Origin: JANWHZ01 sp035758575
GTDB taxonomy: Bacteria > Patescibacteriota > Saccharimonadia > Saccharimonadales > UBA4665
Reading direction: 5' to 3'
Length of the DNA: 31,353 bases
Assembly: GCA_035758575.1 (NCBI GenBank)
Contig: DASTXH010000012.1
Location: 1-31,353 of the forward strand
The notes beneath the pieces were generated by a model, which searched no databases, was not told the origin of the DNA, and saw nothing but the letters and a program-made list of their open reading frames with translations. The number at the start of each line of letters is the position of its first letter. Position 1 is the stretch's first letter. This document shows, piece after piece, positions 21,985-30,554 of this stretch. The position numbers were made by a program, and so were the translations under genes.

Positions 21985-23453
21985 TGTTGCTGTATATATT
22001 GTTTGCAAGCCCGGTCGTTAGTATGGCGCTGATGCTGCTTGTGCGGCGGACGCTGCCTGAGGTGAAGGTTATAGAATGGCTGGCGGTTGCGTCGGCGGTT
22101 GTCGAGTTCGTAGCCGGTATGGCTGCAGCGGTGTCTGTGGCGCGGCACGGCAGCTATAGTGCCAGTTCGTTCTTTACCCTGCACGCTTTCGGCGCGTTGG
22201 TGCTGGCAACCACGGTGTTGGTCGGATTGGTGGCTACGCTGCATTCCGTGGGGTACCTGCGGGCAGAGCTGGAGAAGGGCATGATAAGCGTACGTCGCCT
22301 GCACCAGTGTCATGTACTGACCAGGCTGTTCCTGTTGTGCATGTTCGTTGCTACGGCCGCCACTAACCCTATCATTATGTGGATCGCCATAGAGGCTACC
22401 ACGCTTTCCACGGTGTTTCTAATCAGCTTCTTTACACGGGCATCCGATGTCGAAGCTGCCTGGAAATATCTGATTATAAACTCTGTCGGCTTGCTGCTGG
22501 GGCTGCTTGGTACCATTTTGTTCCTGGCGCAGGCTTCGCACGGCGCCCATACGGATTTGGCCACCTGGGACGGTGTGCTGGCAGCTGCCCGGCATATGGA
22601 CCCGGCGATTGTAAAGCTGGCCTTTGGCCTGGTTTTGATCGGCTACGGCACCAAGATGGGTCTGGCGCCTATGCATACCTGGAAACCAGATGCATACAAC
22701 AAGGCACCGATGCCTATCGTGGCGTTGTTGTCCGGCGCACTCCTGAACGTGGCTTTTTTGGCAATTTTGCATTTCAAGCAGGTAACCGATGCAGCCGTGG
22801 GTGGCCACTTTAGCAGTGTGTTGTTCATATTCTTTGGGCTGCTGTCTATTGCAGTACCGGCGTTCATCATGTACTCGCAAGGCAACTTCAAACGGCTGTT
22901 TGCATATTCCAGCATTGAGCATGCCGGTATCATGACGCTGGGCTTTGGCTTCGGCGGGATAGGCGTGTTCGGTGCCGTGTTGCATATGGTATACCATGCC
23001 TGCAGTAAGTCGCTGATGTTTTTACTGTCCGGCAATATAGCAGTGCGTTACAGCTCATCAAAGATCAGTGACGTAACCGGCGTACTGGCGCTGATGCCAT
23101 TTACCGGCGTTCTGTACGGCCTAGGGCTACTGAGCCTGGTAGGTCTGCCGCCATTCGGTATGTTCTTTAGCGAATTTTATGTGGCGCTGGCCGGGTTCTC
23201 GCACTATCCGGCGCTGGCGATTATCTTCATTGCCCTACTTCTTTTGGTATTTGCTGGGCTACTCTACAAAGTAGCCGGCATGCTGTTTGGCAAGCCGCCG
23301 GAGGGTCTGCAGCGTAAGCCGGTAAGCCTGTGGATGGTGGTGCCGGCCGGAGCCTTGCTGGCGGTGGTTGTGCTGCTGAGCCTGTACATCCCGCACGATT
23401 TGGCCACGCTGCTTCGTGAAAGCGTAACATCATTGGGAGGGGCGCTAGTATGA
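21984..23453 (+). CDS. HyfF-like antiporter-type membrane subunit
   Basis: Second NuoL/M/N-type ion-translocating subunit, 489 residues and about 14 membrane helices. Channel residues are kept: Glu137 in MWIAIEATTLSTVF and Lys224 in LIGYGTKMGLAPMHTWKPDAYNKAP. KRLFAYSSIEHAGI and VYHACSKSLMFLLSGN are further family landmarks. Together with the HyfB-like protein the complex has two potential ion pathways. The start overlaps the HyfE stop, and the stop overlaps the HyfG-like start (ATGA), showing tight translational coupling. Confidence 0.93.
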   Translation: MLLYILFASPVVSMALMLLVRRTLPEVKVIEWLAVASAVVEFVAGMAAAVSVARHGSYSASSFFTLHAFGALVLATTVLVGLVATLHSVGYLRAELEKGMISVRRLHQCHVLTRLFLLCMFVATAATNPIIMWIAIEATTLSTVFLISFFTRASDVEAAWKYLIINSVGLLLGLLGTILFLAQASHGAHTDLATWDGVLAAARHMDPAIVKLAFGLVLIGYGTKMGLAPMHTWKPDAYNKAPMPIVALLSGALLNVAFLAILHFKQVTDAAVGGHFSSVLFIFFGLLSIAVPAFIMYSQGNFKRLFAYSSIEHAGIMTLGFGFGGIGVFGAVLHMVYHACSKSLMFLLSGNIAVRYSSSKISDVTGVLALMPFTGVLYGLGLLSLVGLPPFGMFFSEFYVALAGFSHYPALAIIFIALLLLVFAGLLYKVAGMLFGKPPEGLQRKPVSLWMVVPAGALLAVVVLLSLYIPHDLATLLRESVTSLGGALV

Positions 23454-25018
23454 CGGCACGCCAATTAGTACATACATATATTTCGAAAGACGCGGCGTTT
23501 GAGGTGTCTGCCAACCTAATCATCGTGCCGGTAACTGCCGAACAGCTGTTGGCGCACGCCCGGGCGCTGCATGTGTCGCACCGGCTGCGGCTTATGACCG
23601 TCAAGGCAGAAGATGCCCGCGAGCGTCACGCAGCCTTCCGTATATTTTATATCTTCGCCGTACCTGGCGAGAGCCAGTTGCTGGGCCTGCGCCTTGATGT
23701 GCCGGAGGGTCAGGCTGCACCGTCGTTGGTAGAAACCATGCACGAGGCGTCGCTGTACGAACGCGAAATACATAGTTTTTTTGGTATCGAGTTCGCCGGC
23801 CATCCAGACACGCGGCCATTTATCTTGCACGAAAATTGGCCGGCCGATGTCCATCCGCTATGTAAGGACGTGGCTTGGAATAAGCGGCCAAAAGAAGCCC
23901 ACGAGGAATACACCTTTCACCAGCTGCAGGGCGAGGGCGTGTACGAAATACCTGTCGGGCCCATCCATGCGGGCGTGATCGAGCCAGGGCATTTTAGATT
24001 TAGCGTGGTCGGCGAAGAGATCGTGCGTCTGGAGCCACAGCTTGGCTTCGTACACAAAGGCATCGAAAAGCTGTTCGAGCTGCTGCCCTTGCAGCGGCAG
24101 TGCGAACTGGCTGAGAACGTGTCGGGCGATACAGCCTTTAGTCACAGCCTGGCGTTTTGCCAGGCCGTAGAGACGCTGGCTGGCATAAAAGTGCCTATGC
24201 GCGCTAAGTATCTGCGGGTGATTTTTTCGGAGTTGGAACGACTGGCTAATCATGTCAACGACATCGGTTTCATCCTGAATGATACCGGCTTTACCTTTGG
24301 CGGCAGCAACGGTACCCGGCTGCGCGAGCAGATAGTACAGATATGTGAGCGCCTGGGCGATCATCGATTCCTGCGCGGTGTTAGTTGTATCGGCGGCGTC
24401 ACTAAGGACATCAGCCCGTCGGCGGCGTTGGCATTGCAGGAAGAGCTGGTGCATTTTGGTAAGGACTTCCAGGAATTCGTAGATATAACTGCTGATAGTG
24501 AAACGGTGGCGAACCGCTTGCATACAACCGGTGTTTTGCAGCGGCAGATCGCCTATGACCACGGCGTGGTTGGCGTTGCGGCAAAGGCGGCCGGCCTGGC
24601 GCGCGATGTGCGCGTGGAGCACCCATACGCCGCATATGATGAACTGCCGTTAAAGATTGCGCGCGAAACCGATGGCGATGTATATGCCCGATACCAGGTG
24701 CGTGTCCGTGAGGTAGTAGCGTCGCTGGATGTCATCCGGCGGGCACTGGATGTGCTGCCCCGTGGGCCGATTGTGGCTGACGGCGAAGTGCAGATGCCCA
24801 AGCACGCCTATGCCGTCGGTGTTACCGAAGGTTGGCGTGGCGACATCGTGTACTTTATTGGTACCGATGCCGACGGTGCTATCACGCGCGTGGGCGTGCG
24901 CGACCCATCGTTCCTCAACTGGCCAGCAGTGCCATTTGCCGTAGCCGGCAACATCGTGCCCGATTTTCCCCTCATCAACAAGAGTTTCAACCTGTCTTAC
25001 TCAGGTTTTGACCGGTAA
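23450..25018 (+). CDS. HyfG-like large subunit without Ni-Fe ligands
   Basis: Homologue of HyfG/HycE, a fusion of a NuoC-like N-terminal domain (about 1-150, with LVETMHEASLYEREIHSFFGIEF) and a NuoD/hydrogenase large-subunit domain (GPIHAGVIEPGHFRF at 170-184, ELERLANHVNDIGFI near 261-275). Active enzymes bind Ni and Fe through R-x-C-G-x-C-G and a C-terminal D-P-C-x-x-C. The matching places here read ENVSGDTAFSHS (Ser225, Thr228) and FNLSYSGFDR (Ser516, Gly519). All four ligands are therefore missing, yet the surrounding residues are kept. The protein ends exactly at the family's Asp-Arg, where hydrogenases have the peptide removed after Ni insertion. It cannot be a working [NiFe] hydrogenase. 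Confidence 0.93.
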   Translation: MTARQLVHTYISKDAAFEVSANLIIVPVTAEQLLAHARALHVSHRLRLMTVKAEDARERHAAFRIFYIFAVPGESQLLGLRLDVPEGQAAPSLVETMHEASLYEREIHSFFGIEFAGHPDTRPFILHENWPADVHPLCKDVAWNKRPKEAHEEYTFHQLQGEGVYEIPVGPIHAGVIEPGHFRFSVVGEEIVRLEPQLGFVHKGIEKLFELLPLQRQCELAENVSGDTAFSHSLAFCQAVETLAGIKVPMRAKYLRVIFSELERLANHVNDIGFILNDTGFTFGGSNGTRLREQIVQICERLGDHRFLRGVSCIGGVTKDISPSAALALQEELVHFGKDFQEFVDITADSETVANRLHTTGVLQRQIAYDHGVVGVAAKAAGLARDVRVEHPYAAYDELPLKIARETDGDVYARYQVRVREVVASLDVIRRALDVLPRGPIVADGEVQMPKHAYAVGVTEGWRGDIVYFIGTDADGAITRVGVRDPSFLNWPAVPFAVAGNIVPDFPLINKSFNLSYSGFDR

Positions 25019-25035
25019 TATTTCGGAGCTAACGG

Positions 25036-26316
25036 CTATTTGAATGCGGCGTACTGGAACGCTTCAAGTGCAACTTTCGCGAGATACTGTTTGCGCCATG
25101 CGTCTGCCTGTCGGCTCTTGCGTTCGTCACTCAGACCATAGACTTGCTCGGTCTGTATCTCGGTGCACAGGATAGCCCGGGACTGAGCTTCTTTTTCTGT
25201 TATTGGAGGGCCTGACAACAGAACCTCATAGTCATGGTACCTGCCGCGTATGCTCCAGTTTTGCAGATCATCCTCAAGAGGTAGCGCAATGCGAACGCCG
25301 AGACGATCTTGAACCGTGGGTGCTTTACTTAGTATGGCCCCATATGTTCTACCGATTTCTCCAGCCATAAGTGCGCAATATGCACGTAGTGCGTCTCGTG
25401 ATACGTTTTCAGTACTCATCTCCTGAAGGTTTTCGATAATGGCGACTGTTCCAAGAGTTGGCGAGCCGTAGCTTGCTAGGAAATGTGTCTCGCCAGATTG
25501 CGGATCACCGTTCCCATAGTAGGTGACTTCACGCATAAAAGCTCGAGCTGCTCTTCCGAGTGCTCGCGGAAAGGAGTATGGACCGCTTGTCCTTCTGGAT
25601 CCGAAGGGCGGTGTAATATCGAGGATACGAACGTCGTCTTCGGCCTGTTCAACTAGCACAATAGAACCATCCGATTCGGTAACCTTGTCGATTTGTTCGG
25701 CTGCTGGGTATGCACTGTTTAGGGCGTGTGTTCGTCGCTCAATCCATTGCCGCAGGCCAGGTTTGTCAAGCCGTGTGGTTGTAAGAACACGAGGCGCAGG
25801 CATCGCCTCGGCTAGAATGTTTGGAATGTCCGTATCTGCTTCTGCTGTAGCGGAGGTCGCGACACCTTCGGCAAAGCGTGAATCTCGGAGGCGCTGCGTT
25901 ATGGTGCTGGGGCTTGTGCGCGCCAACTTCTTTGCAGTCATGAGCGTGCGGGAGAGCATCATTTCGTAGGTGAGTAAAATGCCCTTAAGGGTGATGCCCA
26001 TCGGTGAGTAAGGCATGCCGTCTATGATGACGCCGGCTTCATTGGGTGTCACTAGGTACTTCCGCTGTTGTGTTGGCGACTGTATAGCAAGCTTGACCTC
26101 ATTGGGGCTGGTATATGCCTGCCTGGCTAGACCTATACCGATCAGGCAGTGCTTTATCACTGTTTCGTTTTGCCAGTAGTCTAACTGAAAGTCCTGCGTT
26201 GCGCGAACTGATTGGTTAGCTACAATCTCATCGACTAGTTCAGCAGGGACGCGGTCTAGTATACCTACGCCGGTATGTAGGGGCGGTTCTAGGCGCTTGG
26301 GCATGTATTCGGACAT
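25036..26316 (-). CDS. Hypothetical protein (426 aa)
   Basis: I do not recognise this protein. It is soluble in appearance, with no signal peptide or membrane helix. The N-terminal third has a segment LDYWQNETVIKHCLIGIGLARQAY, and the middle contains IVLVEQAEDDVRILDITPPFG followed by a basic stretch. The C-terminal third has DALRAYCALMAGEIGRTYGAILSKAP and a Lys/Arg-rich end. Codon use and base composition look a little more AT-rich than the neighbouring hyf genes. ATG 26316 is used; a TTG five codons upstream is in frame. There is no ribosome binding site, and a -10-like TTTAAT or TAATAT sits about six bases upstream, suggesting a leaderless mRNA. It converges on the hyf operon. Confidence 0.7.
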   Translation of the reverse strand: MSEYMPKRLEPPLHTGVGILDRVPAELVDEIVANQSVRATQDFQLDYWQNETVIKHCLIGIGLARQAYTSPNEVKLAIQSPTQQRKYLVTPNEAGVIIDGMPYSPMGITLKGILLTYEMMLSRTLMTAKKLARTSPSTITQRLRDSRFAEGVATSATAEADTDIPNILAEAMPAPRVLTTTRLDKPGLRQWIERRTHALNSAYPAAEQIDKVTESDGSIVLVEQAEDDVRILDITPPFGSRRTSGPYSFPRALGRAARAFMREVTYYGNGDPQSGETHFLASYGSPTLGTVAIIENLQEMSTENVSRDALRAYCALMAGEIGRTYGAILSKAPTVQDRLGVRIALPLEDDLQNWSIRGRYHDYEVLLSGPPITEKEAQSRAILCTEIQTEQVYGLSDERKSRQADAWRKQYLAKVALEAFQYAAFK

Positions 26317-26358
26317 GCTGATATTAAACAACTAATTTCTTATATTAACAAATATAAT

Positions 26359-28794
26359 TTATGATGATTGTGCTGCGCCGTAAAACCGGCGTTTGATGAG
26401 CTGGGCGCAGACGAGATATACGGCAACGACGCTAGCGAGCGCTGCAAGCTGTATCCCGCCTAGATGGCCGAAACCAAAGAGCTTGCCAAGCGGCGATACG
26501 ATGACGGTAATGGCCGAAAAGGCAATAAGCAGCGTGCTCAGCACCACAATGGCGGCCGGCCGGCTTTGTAGAAATGGCATGAAGCGCGTGCGTATGACAT
26601 ACACCACAAAGACCTGCGTCATAATGGATTCCAGGAACCAGCCTGCCTGGAAGGTGGCCTCGTTGGCGTGAAATACTAACATAAGCAGGCCGAAGGTAGT
26701 GAAGTCGAACACCGAGCTCAGCAGACCGTACGACCACATGAAGCGCTTGATAGCGCGCAGGCTGAGGATACGCGGCTTGATAATTTCTGATTCGTCAACG
26801 TTGTCCAGCGGTATGGCAAACTGGGATGTATCGTACAGCAGGTTATTCAGCAGGATTTGTGTGGCTTGCATAGGCAAAAACGGCAAAAACAGCGAGCCGC
26901 CAGCCATAGAGAACATATTGCCGAAGTTAGAACTCAGGCTCATGCGCAAATACTTCATGGTGTTGGCAAAGGTGCGCCGGCCCTCCACGATGCCGTTTAC
27001 CAGTTCGTGCAGGCTTTTGCGCAGCAGGATGAAGTCGGCGGCATCTTTGGCTACATCCACGGCGTTGTTGACGGATACTCCTACATCGGCCGCACGTAAC
27101 GATGGGGCATCGTTGATGCCGTCACCCATGTAGCCGACCACGTGGCCATTGGCCTGCAGCGCCTGGATGATCTGCATCTTCTGCTCGGGGTTGACGCGGG
27201 CAAAAACCGTGGTTTTTTCTACAGCCGTCACGAGTTCTTGCTTGGAAAGCTTTGCCAGCTGGTCGCCGGTTAGCAGGCCGGTGACGGGCAGGTTGATGTC
27301 GTGCGCAATTTTCTGCGTCACGAGCGCGTTGTCGCCGGTTATGATTTTTATGGTGATACCCATACCTTCCATGCGCTGCAATGTTTCTGTTACGGTTGCC
27401 TTGGCGGGGTCGAGGAAGGCCAAGAAGCCACGGAAGGTCAGAGCTTCTTCGTCGCCGGGCGAATAGTGATGTTCGGGCGGTACGTCTTTTGTGGCGATGG
27501 CCAGCACGCGGAAGCCGCTGGCGCTGAGCGTGGTGTACGTGTTGGTGATGGTGGTGTGCAGGCGCGGCGTCAGCTTGGTGCTATCTGGGCCGTAGGCGCT
27601 GGAAATGCGGAACAGCTCTTCAGGGGCTCCCTTTACAATAAGCGTGCGGCGGTTCTCTTTGGCGTGGTGCACGATGACCGCTTCGCGCTTGCGCTCGAAG
27701 TCGAACGGTATCTCGGCAACTTTGCGGTAGTCGGCGGCATTCACGCCCGCATGCGCGCGCACGGCAGCATCCAGTGGGTTTTCAAAGCTAGTGGTGAACA
27801 GGCTTGCCAGGTAGCCCAATTGCAGCACTTCGTCGGAACTGTCGTTGGTACCATCGACGTAACGCACCAAGGCAATCTTGTCTTCCGTGAGGGTGCCGGT
27901 TTTGTCAGTGCATAGCACGTCCATGCTGCCGAAGTTCTGCACGGCAGACAGCTGCTTCACGATGACGCCCTCGCGCGCCATGCGCAGCGACCCTTTCGTC
28001 AGATTCAGGGTGATGATGAGTGGCAGCAGCTCTGGCGTCAGGCCGACCGCCAGCGCCAGGCTGAACAGCACCGATTCAAGCACGTTGCGGTGAAACAGCA
28101 CGTTTACCAAAAGTACGAAAATGACCAAAAAGAATGTCACTTTTACGATCAGGATGCTGAAATCACGGATTTCGCGTTCAAATTCGGTGGCGCGGCGGGT
28201 AGATTGCAGCGCCTTGGCAATATGTGCGAATTCGGTGGCGGTGCCGATACTGGTTACACGCATCACCCCGGAGCCGCTGACTACGCCGCTGCCCATGAAT
28301 ACCTCGGCATTGACCGGCTTGCCCTGAGGGAACGATTCGCCGGTAAGGGCGGCTTCGTTGGTGTATAGGTCGGTGCTCTCTACCATCACGCCGTCGGCGG
28401 GCACTATCTTGCCAGCGGACAGCAGTACGATATCGCCCGGCACCAGATCGCTAACCGGCACGTAGTGCGCTTTGCCGGCACGTATAACCTGCGCTTTCAC
28501 ACGTACCTTATCCTTCAGCGCTTCTGCAGCCACCTCCGAGCGGTGCGTATTCAGCAAATCCAGCCCCACGCTTAAGAAGACAATGACCACAATAATAAAG
28601 AAGCTGGGCTTATCGCCAAAAAACAGCGACAGGGTGGCTGCTAAGAGCAGGATAATGACCAGCGGATTGCGGAAGCGCAGCAGCAACGCATACCACATGC
28701 GGTTGTGTTGGGACGTGTCCTGCAGCACGTTGGCGCCGTATTCCTGCCGCAATTGTTGCACTTTGTGGGGCGTCAGCCCGCGAGGTTTTGCCAT
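26359..28794 (-). CDS. mgtA: P-type ATPase, magnesium-transporting (MgtA-like, P-IIIB)
   Basis: Uses ATP to import Mg2+ across the membrane. The 811-residue product contains the actuator motif LTGES near 150-154, the membrane-helix-4 motif TPELLP at 253-258, the phosphorylation site DKTGTLT at 297-303 (Asp297), the nucleotide-binding KGAPEEL, and the hinge motif MGDGINDAPSLRAADVGVSV. TPExLP in helix 4 and NLLYDTSQFAIPLDNVD in helix 6 are characteristic of MgtA/MgtB rather than of Ca or heavy-metal pumps. No MgtC or regulatory leader is visible. ATG 28794 is chosen over a longer frame because a -10 box lies just upstream of it. Confidence 0.92.
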   Translation of the reverse strand: MAKPRGLTPHKVQQLRQEYGANVLQDTSQHNRMWYALLLRFRNPLVIILLLAATLSLFFGDKPSFFIIVVIVFLSVGLDLLNTHRSEVAAEALKDKVRVKAQVIRAGKAHYVPVSDLVPGDIVLLSAGKIVPADGVMVESTDLYTNEAALTGESFPQGKPVNAEVFMGSGVVSGSGVMRVTSIGTATEFAHIAKALQSTRRATEFEREIRDFSILIVKVTFFLVIFVLLVNVLFHRNVLESVLFSLALAVGLTPELLPLIITLNLTKGSLRMAREGVIVKQLSAVQNFGSMDVLCTDKTGTLTEDKIALVRYVDGTNDSSDEVLQLGYLASLFTTSFENPLDAAVRAHAGVNAADYRKVAEIPFDFERKREAVIVHHAKENRRTLIVKGAPEELFRISSAYGPDSTKLTPRLHTTITNTYTTLSASGFRVLAIATKDVPPEHHYSPGDEEALTFRGFLAFLDPAKATVTETLQRMEGMGITIKIITGDNALVTQKIAHDINLPVTGLLTGDQLAKLSKQELVTAVEKTTVFARVNPEQKMQIIQALQANGHVVGYMGDGINDAPSLRAADVGVSVNNAVDVAKDAADFILLRKSLHELVNGIVEGRRTFANTMKYLRMSLSSNFGNMFSMAGGSLFLPFLPMQATQILLNNLLYDTSQFAIPLDNVDESEIIKPRILSLRAIKRFMWSYGLLSSVFDFTTFGLLMLVFHANEATFQAGWFLESIMTQVFVVYVIRTRFMPFLQSRPAAIVVLSTLLIAFSAITVIVSPLGKLFGFGHLGGIQLAALASVVAVYLVCAQLIKRRFYGAAQSS

Positions 28795-28804
28795 ACTAGT
28801 CTTA

Positions 28805-28810
28805 AGTATA
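28805..28810 (-). promoter_or_regulatory. -10 box of the MgtA-like gene
   Basis: TATACT on the minus strand ends ten bases before the ATG at 28794, so the leader would be about three bases. No ribosome binding site and no clear -35 box are seen. This leaves no room for the Mg-sensing leader RNA known from enterobacterial mgtA. Confidence 0.45.
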
Positions 28811-28916
28811 ACCGGTATGTCCTGTCGGCGCCACGTTTGGACGAACACGCTTATGCTGTGACATACTTATAGCAAGCAGTATATATCGCTGCGGTAACAT
28901 AATGGAGGAATACGGC

Positions 28917-29255
28917 ATGGGAATCTTGCGGCGCAATGATCCTCGGTCTGGGTTCGCGCTCTTGGGCATATTGCTCGTACTTGTAGTCATAGCGGCTGCG
29001 GGTGCTATAGGGGCGTATGTGTGGCAACATCGCACAAACACAACGACACAGAATAATACCACGGCAAGCACAACCGGCACTGCGCCGACGGTCGCTGCCG
29101 GCACCACGGCACATGTGCTACAGCTGACGCAAAGCGATGCCCAAGACGAATCGAAGATAGACAGCGGCGCAGACACGCAGGCGCAGCAGGACGCACAAAG
29201 CGCCAATACCGCACAATCGAACGTAGGAGGGGCATATAATGAAACGACTTTCTAG
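28917..29255 (+). CDS. Exported protein with prepilin-like N-terminus
   Basis: Unrecognised 112-residue protein. The start at 28917 has GGAGG eight bases upstream; an ATG at 28902 overlaps this site. A short basic head (MGILRRNDPRS) is followed by G-F-A-L-L-G and a long hydrophobic helix to about residue 35. This resembles the class III signal of type IV pilins, Gly-Phe after a basic head, but the Glu normally at position +5 is Gly. The rest is Thr/Asn/Gln/Asp-rich and probably disordered. Its end overlaps the next gene by 17 bases, so both form an operon. Confidence 0.68.
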   Translation: MGILRRNDPRSGFALLGILLVLVVIAAAGAIGAYVWQHRTNTTTQNNTTASTTGTAPTVAAGTTAHVLQLTQSDAQDESKIDSGADTQAQQDAQSANTAQSNVGGAYNETTF

Positions 29256-30000
29256 TACCCGTATTGCGTCGACTGTCGGCGTGGCGGCCGTAGGTATCCT
29301 GGCGCTCACACCGGCGACCAGCATGGCGCTGGGCACCACTGGCACCAGCCCGTTCTGCGCCAACCTGCCGGCAAAAATTACCGCAACCAACACGTCGGTA
29401 GCGACCATGACAGGCAAGGTTACCACTGCCTGGAGCCAGCAAGGCCAAAAGCTGGCGGCCGACCAGCAGAAGGTTGATCAGGAAGTCGCAGCCGCACGGG
29501 CAACCGCCGACCAGACACGGACGGCTGATTTTACGAAGCTCCAGACCAAGGCAACTACACCGGCCGAGCAGGCGGCAGTGCAAACGTATATGAGTACCGT
29601 CAATAGCGCCGTTAGCGCCCGCCGCGCCGCATACGACGCTGCCCGGCATACGTTTCGCACTAGCCTAGCTGATGCTATCAGTGGTCGGCGCACTACCGTT
29701 ACCAGCCAGATGACAGCTTTCCAAGCGGCAGTATCCGCCGCCCTTGCTACCGCGCAAGCTGGCTGCGCGGCTAATTCCGCAAATGGCGCGACGCTTCGTA
29801 CGGCGTTGGTAAATAGCTTGCGTACCGCGCGGGAAACATTCCAGGCAGACCGCAAGAGCGATACGGCTATAGGTACGCAGGTGCAGCAGTTTGTTGCCAC
29901 CCGCAAGGCAGCCTTCCAGGTGGCCGACACGGCGTTCCAGGCCGCCATGCAATCAGCCCGTCAGGCCTTGCAGACAGCCTTTGGCTCAACCAGCGCCTAA
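29239..30000 (+). CDS. Secreted helical (coiled-coil) protein
   Basis: Unrecognised 253-residue protein with a clear signal peptide (MKRLSSTRIASTVGVAAVGI..., cleavage near ATSMA, about residue 30). The mature part is almost wholly Ala/Gln/Thr/Lys/Arg-rich and predicted helical. Heptad-like patterns run from about residue 55 to the end (QQGQKLAADQQKVDQEVAAA, AAYDAARHTFRTSLADAISG, TRKAAFQVADTAFQAAMQSA). Two cysteines (CANL and AGCAAN) could form one disulfide. GGAGG precedes the start. It is the second gene of a pair with the prepilin-like protein, so it may be a periplasmic or surface filament component. Confidence 0.78.
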   Translation: MKRLSSTRIASTVGVAAVGILALTPATSMALGTTGTSPFCANLPAKITATNTSVATMTGKVTTAWSQQGQKLAADQQKVDQEVAAARATADQTRTADFTKLQTKATTPAEQAAVQTYMSTVNSAVSARRAAYDAARHTFRTSLADAISGRRTTVTSQMTAFQAAVSAALATAQAGCAANSANGATLRTALVNSLRTARETFQADRKSDTAIGTQVQQFVATRKAAFQVADTAFQAAMQSARQALQTAFGSTSA

Positions 30001-30016
30001 GTTCAGGCACCGTCAA

Positions 30017-30044
30017 TAAAAAGCCCGGGTATCCGGGCTTTTTA
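30017..30044. terminator. Bidirectional terminator
   Basis: An 11-bp stem (30018-30028 with 30033-30043), extended by one A-T pair, surrounds a four-base loop, with A residues on the left and T residues on the right. It lies between the convergent genes ending at 30000 and 30062 and should stop both. Confidence 0.92.
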
Positions 30045-30061
30045 TATGGCAAAAATTACGG

Positions 30062-30547
30062 TCAATGTATTTTCTTGGGTGCCGGGCTGAATGCGGCAAA
30101 GGCGTATGACACCAGCGCCGTGATGAACCCCAGTGACATAGTAAACGAGAATACATCGTTCTGTCCGCGGTTTACAAAGATCACGCCGCTGGCAAATGCT
30201 ACCACGATGGCTATGCCGCCTACCGCGCCGGCAATGCGCATGGCTCGGCCCGCTCTGCGCACAATAACTGCGTAGTTTACTGCAAAAACTACCAGGCAGA
30301 GTGCATTGAGTGTATGCAATACAACCGGTCCAAAGTAGTGGAATACCCGCCACGGCTCAACATCCGGTATGGTCACGAACAGGTTTGATAGCATGCCCAG
30401 CACAAACTGCAGCACCAGCAGCGCAACGATCAGCAGTGCCAGCCCACGCGGGTCATTATGTAGCCCTTTGCGGACAAGCAAAGTCAGTAAGGTTGCTATA
30501 AGGGCCAGTACGAGTGCAGTGATGGTAAGAATAATTGCTAATATCAT
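30062..30547 (-). CDS. Small polytopic membrane protein (161 aa)
   Basis: I do not recognise a named family. Four to five hydrophobic segments are seen: ILAIILTITALVLALIATLL (about 2-21), LALLIVALLVLQFVLGML (about 36-54), VVLHTLNALCLVVFAVNYAVI, and two more toward the C-terminus (IAGAVGGIAIVVAFASGVIF, MSLGFITALVSYAFAAF). The Lys-rich end should lie in the cytoplasm. The start at 30547 is chosen because a perfect extended -10 box ends seven bases upstream, making the mRNA leaderless. It follows the HD-domain gene on the same strand by only 28 bases. Confidence 0.72.
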   Translation of the reverse strand: MILAIILTITALVLALIATLLTLLVRKGLHNDPRGLALLIVALLVLQFVLGMLSNLFVTIPDVEPWRVFHYFGPVVLHTLNALCLVVFAVNYAVIVRRAGRAMRIAGAVGGIAIVVAFASGVIFVNRGQNDVFSFTMSLGFITALVSYAFAAFSPAPKKIH

Positions 30548-30554
30548 AAGCAGG

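Noticed and set aside
18346..25018. Respiratory complex I (Nuo)
   Set aside because: HyfE-, HyfB- and HyfF-type subunits and the NuoC-NuoD fusion in a HyfG layout point to the group-4 hydrogenase family. There is no NuoE, F, G, I, J, A or N gene in the window.
17810..25018. A functional proton-reducing [NiFe] hydrogenase
   Set aside because: All cysteine ligands of the Ni-Fe site and the proximal cluster are missing.
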